64,000 nucleotides of DNA from Triangularia verruculosa. Lineage: Eukaryota > Ascomycota > Sordariomycetes > Sordariales > Podosporaceae. Positions 20,530 to 31,626 of the stretch are shown piece after piece. The notes below the pieces were generated by a model. It searched no databases. It was not told the DNA's origin and worked only from the letters and a program-made list of their open reading frames with translations. Within the stretch, counting starts at the first letter, position 1; the number at the start of each line of letters is the position of its first letter. The stretch covers positions 62,001 through 126,000 of the forward strand of contig MU863969.1 of the NCBI GenBank assembly GCA_033296885.1. The letters are read 5' to 3'. The position numbers were made by a program, and so were the translations under genes.

Positions 20530-23500
20530 ATGGGTAAGTTCATCTAATATTAGCATCAAGGGACGCCAATCATGCTAATCCTTTTCGGTTCAATGTCTTC
20601 CAGACACCCACCACTATGAGTCCAATATCCCCCTCGGGCTCGGTGTCCAGCCAGTTGATGCAGACCTAGGCTTCGGCCACCCTCCGGTCCATGGCGGACC
20701 TATGGGCATGGAGTTGATGGGTGAGCCCATGGACCTTGACATGGACTTTGATGACATGTCATGGGCCACTGACTTCAATTCCCCCATGCACCACATCGAT
20801 CCCCAACATCTCCACTCGTTTGAAGTAGGCCCGAATTATCCTCCACCAAACGGACTTCCTTTTGACTATCTTTTTGCGGAAGACGAAGGCTACTTCCCCC
20901 CTTTCAACCCGCCAATACCTAGCAGCATACCCAGTCACAACCCAAGACATCTTGAAGAGGGGTCCAACGATCTTGCTCGCGAGCGTCTCCGGAAGCAATT
21001 ATCCCTGCTGTCCAAGGGCTGGTGCGGAGACGAGATTCGCTTCAAGAATGTCGATCCGGCCAAGGCTGTTATTTTGCACACCCTGGCTATCGAGTTGGGT
21101 TTAGAATACAACCATAACGTCCGAAGTCAAGAAGTTCTCATCTCACGCTTCGATCTCAGCCAACTCCCATCTGGACCGAGACTTGCCTCGGGACGCTTGT
21201 CGTCAACACCTCCCCGTGCTTCCGTGGAACTAAATGCTGTCAGCTGTCTTCCCGGGGAATCCGCATTTCCTATACCCCAGTTTCAAGTACCTCAGTTCTC
21301 ACACTTCGATGCGAGAGAATCTGTTCCCCCTGCCAAGGAGGCAGCATCACAGCCACCACCAGCTGATGCCACAGCTGCCAAACCTCAACAGCCGCTATCC
21401 CGTCATCCAAGTCGCAGCGAGCGTATTACAGACTCTATCAGCAAGCATGTATCAACTCTCAAGGCTTCTGTTGCTAAGGGCGGCAGACGTGGACCTCTTA
21501 CAGAGAACGGCCGGCGTGGTATGAGGGTACTGGAAACCGCGGGTGGTGCATGTTGGAGATGCAAAGTGCTTCGTCGCAAGTGCGATCCTGGCACACCATG
21601 TCGATGTTGTCTCCAGCTGGAAAGCGTTGCCATGCCCAACCTCGGGGAGGATGCTCCATTGTGGCCCCTGATAGGGTGTCGTCGTGGACCTCTTGGTGAT
21701 TCTCTTCCAACTCAACTCCTTTGTCCCCTTCAAAATCTTGAATGCAATCGACCTCTAAGCAACAGCAGCCGTAGATGCCGCTCGGTTGACCTTGCTGAAA
21801 GGTGTCTATTATCGGCTGAAAGCCAGCGGCTGGCAGACATGAAGGCTGTCTTTGAAGGCTCGTCTTACAAGCTGTCAATCAGCGATCCGGCCCTTAAAGA
21901 TTCGTTCTATGCTTTCATTGAGGCTGGAAGATACCGTGACAGGGACGCTCTTCATCAACAGAACACACCCTGTGATGGAAACCCAGTCACCTATGCGGAG
22001 TTGATTGCCGTCATTGCCTGGGAGCTCTCAGAGAATAACACTCTGCTTTCGTCATTGCTCGAAATCAAGTCTTGGGAAAACTTCATGGGGATGCTGGAGA
22101 CGGCTTGCATCTACGAGTCGGAAGTTGGCCAGGTAAGTCAAGAGTTCATGGTTACATGAGACATGTCAAATCTAATGCTGGCTACACAGACCTCGGTCGT
22201 CTTTCTGTCCATGGTGTGTCTTAGACACTGTCTTGAAGGACTCCGACTTCACTCGGCACAGCTTTTGGTCCCGGCAGCGCATGACGATTGCAGCAGTGGC
22301 GACTGCCAGGTCGACTGCATCCGCAACCTATATCGGCAGGTTACAGCATATGTTGATGAGCTCTCTGCTGTCATGTTCAACAAGGAAAATATGAGGGATA
22401 GAAGATGGTGGCTCTCGACGTTCTACAGCTTGTGCATTCAAAGCTATGTCCGCCATGCACTGATCGCCATTGAAAAACAACTACGGTTCAAGTCGACCGA
22501 TGATGTGCCGGCCGAAGATTTATCTACGACGCAATACCTTCATTTAGCGGCGCTATTGTTCACAGCTGCCTCGGCCAAATATGATCCACTTATCGGCGGT
22601 CGCCTTCAGTATGCTTTGACAGACAACTCAGTGATTCCCGAAACTTCAGTCCCCGAACTCGCCCACTCATCCGCCCGCGCGGCTTTCGAGGTGGACCAGT
22701 GGGCTAATAACGGAATTCGAACTTCCTATCAGTTCCTCAGGAAGCTGCTGCAGATTGGCAGTCTTGACTTTGTGGAACAGCAAGCCAAGTGCCAGGGCCA
22801 ACATCTAAATCTGTCTGGTCACAAGAAGACTTCTTCAGTTGGGTCGGTATCTCTATATTCCATGCCGTCTCCAGTCTCGCCGAACGATGGGTCTTTTACG
22901 ACATCTACTCGGTCGTCTCGTGTCTATCTGCAACGGAATTCAATCGATAGTCGTTTCTCAGCACAGCCGTCTACCATCTTCTCTTCGAACATGAGCTCAG
23001 ACAGTCTTGCGCATACATTGTCGACAGCACACACGAGTCTGTACGAGTCTTCCATCATGACCAACCCGCGCTTTTCCGCCGTGATTGGGGACGTTGACGT
23101 CGACATGGTTGTCAGTGAGGGGGAAGTGCTAGACCCAGAAGAGCTACTGAAGTTTGTCTGCGAATGTTGTCCCCGAAGTCCGCGCCATTTTCGAACACTT
23201 GAGGAATTATCGTAAGGCTTTTACTGATGCCCTCTCTGTCAAGTCTAATTGCTAACCCAGCTCCAGACAACACGAGGCCGAAAAGCCCCACTTGTGCACC
23301 AATCCACAGTGTAAGAAGCGCTTCAAATCGCCCACCGAGGCCGAAAGACACATCAACGCCATCCATCGCAAGTCGGAGTCCTGGTCTTGCAAGGCTCTGG
23401 AGCACCCGCTATCAGCCTTTCACACGGAAACTTTCCCCAACGGGGCGGTCTGGGACGTGTGCGGGTTCTGCGGAGGTGGCTTTGCTCGCAAGTCGGGGGT

Positions 23501-23762
23501 GGTTAAAAGCGAATCAACACCATCGCCGTCGGAACCGTTGGCAAAGATAGAACGGGAGAGCCATGAGAGGGACGAAGCGGAACTGATATCTCATTTAGAA
23601 AGGGTTCACAAGTTTGGGGAGTGCGATCGGGAGAAGCAGTTCTATAGGGCGGACAACTTTAGACAGCATTTGAGGAACACTCATATTGCCAAACCGGGCA
23701 AGTGGTTGAAGGTGTTGGAGGGGGTGTGTAGAATTGGGAAGGAGGGATCACAAGCGGTGTAA
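20530..23762 (+). CDS. large transcription factor with Zn2Cys6 and C2H2 zinc fingers
   Basis: Exons 20530-20533, 20604-22132, 22190-23211, and 23261 (or 23267)-23762; about 1018 aa. Exon 1 is only four bases (ATG G) before GTAAGT; the junction gives MDTHHYESNIPLG, in frame with the rest. A mid-protein binuclear cluster CWRCKVLRRKCDPGTPCRCC, with a final Cys in LIGCRRG about 27 residues later, lies near residue 310. Exon 4 encodes C2H2 fingers: CTNPQCKKRFKSPTEAERH, a degenerate CGFCGGGF unit, and CDREKQFYRADNFRQHLRNTH. Position at the head of a run of oxidoreductase genes makes it a candidate local regulator, but large regulators of this layout also act globally. N-terminal residues are rich in Met, Asp and Pro and may be an activation region. 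Confidence 0.85.
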
Positions 23763-24053
23763 GGTGATGCCTTGAATGATTTTTTGGAGTACAGCGGTGC
23801 TATTGTTTGGGGGTATACCATTACGCGAGCGATGTCTTTGTGGATTGCTGAGGTTCAAAGCCAGCGCTTTGGAGCATGGGTGGGGTCTTTCCTAGAGACA
23901 CAGGCGTCTGGTTTTTCATGAGCAGCGGAATGTGTAGTTATAGACGGGGTAGTCATGAGCACCGGCCGCTGGCCCACCAGGGGAATTAATCTCTGTAACT
24001 GGTTTTCATCACTGCCCAACCTAGTGTCCTATGGTATGCATACCCTCCCGTGA
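23763..24053. other. short convergent gap
   Basis: 291 bp between convergent genes, no coding signal seen. Confidence 0.4.
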
Positions 24054-25766
24054 TCAAAACAACTTCCACCCACCTCTAACCTGCCTCTGAAACACTCCCG
24101 TCGGGTCGTACCTCTTCGCCACCTTCCTCAACTCCTCCAGCCTCCCGGTACTCCTAAGCGGATCCTGAAACTGCGCCGCGGCATAGTTGGGGTACTGGAA
24201 CTTATGGTACACGCCCTCCCTCCTGGCGGTCTTTTCAGCTTCTGTGATGAACCATTGCACGGCAGCTTCTACTTGCGGTCCGTGCGCCGGATCCTCCCAG
24301 AACGATGACAGTAAGACGAGAACGAGGTCTTTCTGCGGGGTGGAAGCGGAGGGGAAACCGAGGCTGTTTTGGCGGGAGGGGGAGGATGGCGGGGAGGGGA
24401 TGGACTGGAGGGTTAGCGAGGAGGTGATGGCGATGTTGTTTGCTGATTGCTTCTGGACGGAGGAGACCCAAAGGGAGTGGATTTTTCTGAGGATGGTGGG
24501 GGAGATGGCGATGGTGAGGGTTGAGAATATCGTGCTGAGTCGGAGAGGTTAGTGGTTGTGTGCTCAACCGAATTTGTGACTGCGTTTGATTTCTTCTTTT
24601 CTTCTTTTCTTTCTTTTTCTGGCTGCGGGGAGGGCAGCAGGTGGGAACTTACTACTGGTTGGGAGTGCTCTGAGACTGAATCTCATCTGCCATGCCACTG
24701 ACGTTTGTGATCCGAAGGGAGCTGTCCAGCTGAGGCTGGATGTCTGTGAAACCTTTCAGGTCTTTGGGGAAAGGAGTAGGCTCAGAGTAGAAGAGAAGAC
24801 TGGCTACAAGCCACTGGTTGATGGAGCCAATGTAGACATGGCTTTGCTCGACTGAGGACGCCGGGTCGAAATTCTTGGAGGATTTCCAGCGGGTGAAGGC
24901 GTTTAGCTGGGCGGCAGTTGTCGTGTTGAGGTAGACGACGCTGCCGCCCCAGACATTACCCTGGGGAACGGTGGTGACGTCCCAGCGGGTGACAATGCCA
25001 AAGTTGTTTTGGCCGCCTTTGAGTGCTACGAACAAGTCTTTGTGGGATTTGTTGTTGGCTTCAATGATGTCTCCGTTTGCCAGCACAACCTGCACGTTGG
25101 TGACGGCGTCGCATCCAAACCCATACTTCAAGGCAAAAAAGCCGATTCCGCCTTTGTTTAGGGAGGTGTGTTGTTAGCAGTGGGTCACGATTTGACGAAA
25201 AGATTATAGGTGCGAGACCTACCTCCTGAAAGAAATCCACCGATGCCAACATTGGATGCCCGGCCCCCATTCAGAGACCGACGTCGAGGATCCAGAACCC
25301 GATAGACGTCACCCCAAGAGGCGCCGGTATCAATCGAGACTGTCACGCCATCCTTGAGCACCCGGACAGCTCTGAGAGCGGTCAGGTCTATTGTGACACT
25401 ACCGTCGATATTCGAAAACCCCCGATTTGTCGCGTGCCCTCCACTTCTGACGGCGAATGGTGTGTTGGGTGACTGGCGTAGCAGCTTGATCACCAAAGAT
25501 ACTTCGGTAGCACTCGCAGGCTGGACGATGCACGAGGGCCTCTGTGTCTGCTGGTTGGCGTAGGCATACGAGCTCGTGGAAACGTTGTATGCCTCATTAC
25601 GCGGCAATGCCACCCTGTTGTTTGGTAAACGCGAGGCCAAGGTTGAACAGATGCTGTTCAGATTGGCAGCGGCGGCAGCAGCCTTGTGGGCATGAAAAAT
25701 GACCAGCAGGCAGATTACGCACAGGGTGCGGAACAGCGGAAGAAGCATGATGGGACCCAGTGACAA
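24054..25766 (-). CDS. secreted BBE-like FAD-linked oxidase (first copy)
   Basis: Exons 25766-25223, 25151-24653, 24534-24054; 507 aa. A signal peptide is visible (about residues 8-32, hydrophobic LFRTLCVICLLVIFHAH). The PCMH-type FAD domain includes FAVRSGGHATNRGFSNIDG, whose His is the usual covalent FAD attachment point, and GGFLSGGGIGFFALKYGFGCD. The bicovalent Cys of berberine bridge enzyme (C-P-T in that loop) is replaced by A-S-N, so a single covalent link is expected. The C-terminal BBE motif is KFQYPNYAAAQFQDP...YDPTGVFQ. The third exon was found by using donor GTAAGT at 24652 and acceptor at 24535; exon sum is divisible by three. Such enzymes oxidise sugars, alkaloids or secondary metabolites with O2 giving H2O2. 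Substrate unknown. Confidence 0.88.
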
Positions 25767-26311
25767 ATGTGCCGAAGGTTCGTGAAACAGTGACAGCCTC
25801 TGAGACGGTGCAGAATGGTATCTACAAATAACATTTAATATGTCTCCTCGCGCTTTCGGCTGGTTTCCGTTTTCCGCCTAGTTTGACCTTCCCCTGAGCT
25901 GAACATAGTCCATCAAGATATGCCGCTGCGGTGATGTCCGGACATTTCAATAGCAGCTCAATATTTCAACGTGAATATCGAGTCTGTCTGCATGTCAAGA
26001 GATGGCGTGGGTTTCAACTGTAGGGATTGTGACAAATACACAGTACGGAGAACATTACCGTTCACGTACCACCCAATCCATGCATTGTAGGGTCGCATCT
26101 TATGCTGTCAGCACCAACAATCCGCTGCAGGACGACCACGGCGAGATTCCTATACGCTGGTTAGTTAATATCCCGGCTTGGGTGCTGCATCACACCCACT
26201 TACATCGGCCCCCTATCCGTTCCAGGAAGTATATTACGCGCTGTCCCAACAGAGGTGTCTAACGCCTTTGGACCGCTCCCTCAGTCTTTTTTGGTAATTC
26301 CTTTCGCAACA
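25767..26311. promoter_or_regulatory. divergent region between BBE-like oxidase and SDR
   Basis: 545 bp separating two outward-facing start codons; must carry both promoters. No defined element recognised. Confidence 0.45.
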
Positions 26312-27306
26312 ATGTCCACCGACCTGCAAGGCACCGTTTTGATCACTGGTTGCAGTGATGGGGGAGCTGGCTCAGCCATGGCCGCCGAGTTCCAGGCTCG
26401 TGGCTACCGGGTCTTTGCGACATCTCGCAATGTGAAGACCATGTCCAGGGTTGAGAGCTTGTCCAACGTCAGGCTTCTTCAGCTCGACATCACCAAGCCC
26501 GACGAGATCCGGGCTGCTGTCGAAGCTGTCCGGGAGGAGACGGGTGGGACACTGACCTACCTGGTCAACTGCGCCGCACGCAACCATTTCATGCCGCTCC
26601 TCGATGAGGACATTGAGGCTGCCAAGTCCTTGTTCGACCTCAATGTCTGGGGCCAATTGGCCACCACACAAGCCTTTGCACCCCTCTTGAAGCAAGCCAA
26701 AGGCACAGTCGTCTTTATCACCTCCCTTTCCGGATACCTGAATGTTCCGTACCAAGGTTAGCAAAATTCCTTCCCCGCAAGCCACAGCTTATATGGTCTC
26801 GGCATTAACCTGCTCATGCCCCCGCGGTAGGTGTGTTCGCGGCGTCGAAGAGATCAGCGGAGATCATGGCCGAGACCTTGCGCCTTGAGCTCGCGCCATT
26901 TCACGTCAAGGTGTTTTCTGTTGTGACGGGAGCTTTGAAGACGAACGGCCAGACCCACTTCGAGGACTGGAAACTGCCAGAGGGGTCGCTGTACACCCCG
27001 GTGGAGGAAACCATTCACATGCGGGCGCGGGGTCAAGAAGGTGCGCCGAGGATGGAGGCTGCCGATTACGCGAAGCGGGTCGTGGCCGAGATCATCAAGG
27101 GCAGAAGCGGGAAGTTTTGGTATGGCGCAAGTGCGGGGGCTGTCCAGTTTGGCACGTCGTACCTTCCTCAGTGGATGATGGTGAGTCGGAGACATTTCCT
27201 ATTTCCGGATCACAGAAAGCTGACTGTATGCTGATGGTTTCTTTTTCAGGACTCCGGTGTGCAAATCAAGACTGGGTTAGATGTGTTGGCCAAGGAAAAC
27301 AAATAG
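26312..27306 (+). CDS. short-chain dehydrogenase (AYR1-like) with catalytic Tyr replaced
   Basis: Exons 26312-26756, 26831-27180, 27250-27306; 283 aa. The NADP-binding TGxxxGxG variant is LITGCSDGGAGSAMAAEF and the structural motif is VNCAARNHFMPLL. The catalytic Ser is in FITSLSGYLNVPYQG. After the first intron the sequence reads GVFAASKRSAEIMAETLRLE, where relatives have GVYxASK; the active-site Tyr is therefore Phe (TTC at about 26835-26837), while the Lys is kept. The last exon (DSGVQIKTGLDVLAKENK) is typical for the 1-acyldihydroxyacetone-phosphate-reductase-like group often found in metabolite clusters. Loss of the Tyr hydroxyl should cripple standard SDR chemistry, so this could be an inactive paralog or act on an unusual substrate. 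Confidence 0.85.
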
Positions 27307-27613
27307 AGTGCCCCGCGTAAGCATGCAGTGGCCAAGTGATTTGGAGGAAGGGAAAGCCAGAGAGGTGTTGAGAGGTCAATGGGTCTGTGTTGTATTTTAC
27401 GCTGTTTTCGGGTTATTCTTACACCGATTCTAATAATCACCCCAAAGGCGTGGGTGGCAGGCGCGATAACAGAGTTGCATGATCTACTACTCCGTGTTGA
27501 CTGCCTCACCACCACTCACCAGTAGTACTACGTCTTGCCACTACATCGTTCGCTGCCCTCCGATAACCCCCGACCTTCCTGACAGGTCTTAGCCGGTGAA
27601 AATCTCAAGTCCG
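27307..27613. other. convergent gap, 307 bp
   Basis: Between the convergent SDR and P450 genes. Nothing recognised. Confidence 0.4.
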
Positions 27614-29540
27614 CTACCTCGCCCTTTCATTGAACGTGGCCTTCACACCTGGACCCGGCAACGTCAAAGTCCGCCAGTTGATCGTGTACTTGCGCCTTTT
27701 CTCGGCCATCTCCGGCTCACAAGTGTCAAGAATATGATACATGACATGCTTCATGACATACGAGACAAAAAACCGTCCAGGACTATCCGAGCCACACAGT
27801 AAGCTTGCAGTCAGGACCAGATCGGGTCGGTCGGGGTTATGTACGTACCACGTTAGCTTCCCAGTGCCCCATACATGCCAGGTTTCCGAGATGTCGGTAA
27901 ACTTCGATGGACCCTCAGGTTGCACCACCGAAGATTCCCTCCCGACGACAGCGGGATCGGCGAAGCGGAAGCCATCAAAGAGATCCGGGCGTGGGTATTT
28001 CGTTTCGTCGCGGAGCATTGGCCCAACTGGGATGCCGACCCATTCTCCTTTGGACACGATGGTACCGTCAGAGAAGGTAAAGTCTTTCAATGCGCAGCGG
28101 CGAGCGGTTACTGTGTCACATTGTCAGATCACACTGGTCATAGAGTTGAAACAGTGGCAACTTGACATACCAGACTCAACCGGAGTCCACCGTGAACACT
28201 CTTTCAAGAACGAGTCCATCAATGGCAGCCCCTCCCCATTGATGAGGAATTCGTCCCCGGCAGCACCCTCAACCTCCTCACGGAGCGGCGCGATGTATTC
28301 CGGGTGCTCACAAAGACTGAAGATGGCGAAGGTGAGAGTTGTGGCAAGGCCTTGCACAGAGCCAAACCAGATGGCCATGACTTCAAAAGCCATCCTCCCT
28401 GGGCTCCATGGTTTGGATTTTGGAGAGGTGTCAATGATCCATTGGATGACATCGTTGTGTTTCTTGATGGTGTTGGGGTTGTTCATTCGGGATTCGATAA
28501 TGCCTACCAAGCCTTCAAAAAAGACTCGCTGACGAGTCAGCGATTTTGAGATGAGCAGGCCCACAACCCTATGAAGCGAGCACCGTCAGTAATTCGCCTT
28601 GAATTAGGGACCTGATGACTTACGGTCTGAGCAACCTGGGCGTCATTCGGAGGAATTCCGAGCCATACAGCACGTCTTCGTTGTAGTAATAAGCTGCCTC
28701 GATAAACTCGTTGTTGTCTACATAGTCAAGGCCAAAGAAGGCATATGCACTGATCTTGGTGACGACCTTTTTGGACAGAGTCAAGACTTGACACAGGTCA
28801 GCGCTTAGCTAATACAAGCAAGATTTGCCTCCAAGTGAGTTCCTCACCATTGGTAGACCGGGAATTCTTCAGCTCATCGGCAAAGGTTCTATCAATGATA
28901 GCACGCACTCCTGGTGTCAGCTTTGGCAAGTGAGTCGTCAGCAGTGTCCGCAGCGTTCTGACGAAGCCGATGCCTTCGATGCCTCTTTGGTCATGCCAGT
29001 TGAAGCCATTCATGGTATACTCGGGTTTGAGAATCTTGAGATACTGTCAGCCAGGTTCAAATTCCCTTGTCTAAGATGTATGAAAGCAGAGAGCCTCCCA
29101 CCTCCTTTGCAGCTGCGTGTAGAGATAGTTGGTCGTTGGAGGCATTTTTGATATCTTTTATGAGCTCGGGAGATGATACAAGCGTAATCCAGCTTTCGGG
29201 CGAGTTCATACGTAAAGGCTTTCCTTTCATCTGGTTGTCGTTCCAAGTTAGTACCGGGAAGCTGGAGCAAACATAGCTAGGTTCTACCCACCCCAGCGTA
29301 CGCCTTTCTGATCCGCTTGTTTGCGGTGATGGGATAGATGAACATGTCCCATTCTTCTTTGATGTAGCGCTTCAAGCGATAGATGATAGATGTTGGCCAT
29401 GTTTTGGATGATCGCGAGACAAAAACAGCCCCAAGAACAAGGGACAGAAAAAGCACGGATGCTATCATTGTGATAATCTTCGATTCCAAGATATGAGGCG
29501 TGTAAGCCCGCAGGGGTGAAAGCCGGAGGAACGGGTCCAT
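27614..29540 (-). CDS. cytochrome P450 (first), seven exons
   Basis: Exons 29540-29292, 29230-29102, 29034-28848, 28786-28624, 28568-28171, 28110-27849, 27782-27614; 518 aa. A membrane anchor is at residues about 22-42 (IITMIASVLFLSLVLGAVFV). The I-helix region is IWFGSVQGLATTLTFAIFSL, the ExxR motif is in FLKECSRW, and the haem-binding motif WGTGKLTCPGRFF is created only by joining exons 6 and 7, the Cys codon being split TG|T. KGKPLRM and TLVSSPELIKDIKN at the start of exon 2 resemble fungal ent-kaurene-oxidase-like and related P450s of terpenoid or ester pathways. It would act in the ER membrane with an NADPH-P450 reductase. Acidic/Thr pair of the I-helix is atypical (GSVQG). Confidence 0.9.
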
Positions 29541-31626
29541 GTGGAAAAATGGTTTTGAATTTGCTATTCGCAACGCTCGACGCAGAGTAAGACGGACCTT
29601 TCACCCTAGATGAGGGTTCTGAGCTAGTGGGCAGTGTTTCCCCAAGAACGGACATGTGGAAGGTCTTGCACGCCCGCGGGTTTTGGTCTTGGGGGTAAGC
29701 AATCAAGTCTATCAGGTTGATACGACAGCAGTTCTAGGCCAAATACGTATGGATATAGTACGATGTACCTACGTAGCTTACCTTACCTGTGTTCCCCATG
29801 TGGGGCTTTCATCCACCGACAGCGAAAGTTTATATTTCATCGTCAATACAAGTATTACCTTACGCGATGCCATGGAGTCTCTCATCTCGATCTCTGACGA
29901 TGGGGAAAGCCCTTTGACCAACAGACGTTCTTCTGAGACATCTATTCAGCCTTATGCAAGCGCTTTGCGAGCTAACTTGCAGGTTCCGAATCCTTCGATC
30001 CCATTGAGGCAGTTGCAAAGATCTTGGCCATTAATCATGGCTGATTGGAAGAAGCCGGACCAGCTTTTTCCGCCGGCATCTTCACCGAAGCATGGCACAG
30101 CATGCTACTGTATCATTATTTAAAGCACCAACAGACAGCGAATGTGATGCTGACGTTGATTAGGTACCTTATGTTGCATCTGAACTCTTGGTCGCCCTCT
30201 ACCAGCCTTCGCCAGCTGTATCTAGGACTCTGGTGCCTGGCGCTCCCTATAACGGAGACAAATACAGCGATTGCTTCAAGATTTGTGTTCCAGTTGTGCA
30301 AAGAGTGGAGCGTCGCTTTGAAGTCTTGGTTTGTTCTTGAATCAACAACCGTATCGGGCCGTTGCTGCGCGTTCTTACTGGACAAGAGTGGCGTGTCCCT
30401 TCACCGAAACCAACAGGAGACACAATGACACACGGAATCATGAGTTCCGTTCGTCCGAGAAATCAGGTGCTTTCCGAGCATCTACGGCTGGAACTCAGGT
30501 ATTAAAAAGGGCCAACTAGGTACCCGGTAAGACAATCATGATTATCTGGTACCTAGGTAGGTATCAACGCCGTTAAGGTACTCATGATCCGTTATGAACG
30601 CTTTATTTTGAGCTTTGACGGATCCGGAAAAGCCATCTCTCCAGGCTATGAGGTGTGGGAAGTTAGAAGGCAATATGGACTGTCTATAATCTTGTTAGAC
30701 TAATTCCTTCCAGCCCTACATATAGCTATTATCCGAAGTATTGCAGTAGGGCAGAGCACATGAATCCTTCAAGATCGAGACCTATCGCCAACGGTCGTCG
30801 GGTACCACCTCGCGCGGTCATCTCGGATGCATGAGTTCCTGCACCAGAGAGCGGCTGTGGCTTCGGTAGTTGTGCAATTGGTTTAGCGTTGAGAGATAGT
30901 CCTTCATCTGCCAGTGGCGCAGCAATCGTCTCACCCAAGGAGTTGCAATCGGTGGGTGGTTTGTGAACTCGAGAGCCAAACTTCATTCCCGTGGGAGCTT
31001 CGCGTGATTGGGCAGCAACGGGTGGCTTTTCCTTCATGCCTGGGTACGGCGCAGCTAAGAATAGGACGGTGGAGTGCGGGACCAAGATCGACCTGCTGCA
31101 GTATAGAGTGTCATTATATTAATTTCCTGCAGGGCATAGGGGAGTAGTTGAAACGTTGCAGGGCAATCTTACTGTTACATACGGTGTAAAATGGGGCCTC
31201 GACGTGCTAAACGTACGATCTTTTTTTCACTCCGAGCTCTTTGACACGGCTCGTTGACCTACCAGACGTAGAGTAGGTACCTTGTGTACAGGACCCGGAC
31301 ACTGATGAACCCTTGGGATGGAGCATTGGCGCCGTGCGCCTCTCACGCACTCAACTTGATGCCGGTTGCAACGCTGACCGGAATCCGCCCCGGAGAGTCT
31401 TCTTTTCCTCCAGAATCCAACGAGGGCCATGTGGCCGCCACCCTTCTTCCCAAGTACCGGACCCTCAACCAGCTTACATGCTTTACCCTACCTATCTATC
31501 CGCTTCCGCCCTTGCCGAACAATCTGTTTCCTTTCGCGCTAGCTTTGAAGCACAGACTTCCGGACAGTTGAAGCTGCCGTTGACATCGACGCGAAGCGCC
31601 CAGTGAACGAGATTGACACCGCCAAC
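29541..31626. other. divergent gap, 2.1 kb
   Basis: Long region between outward-facing genes. A weak frame on the plus strand from about 30085 reads MAQHATVSLFKAPTDSECD, meets a TAG near 30166, then continues as VPYVASELLVALYQPSPAVS to about 30340; it might be a decayed exon of an unknown gene. Another frame at 29871-30123 has no motif. TACCTAGGTA-like elements occur at about 29765, 30517, 30549 and 31272. No confident gene. Confidence 0.35.
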
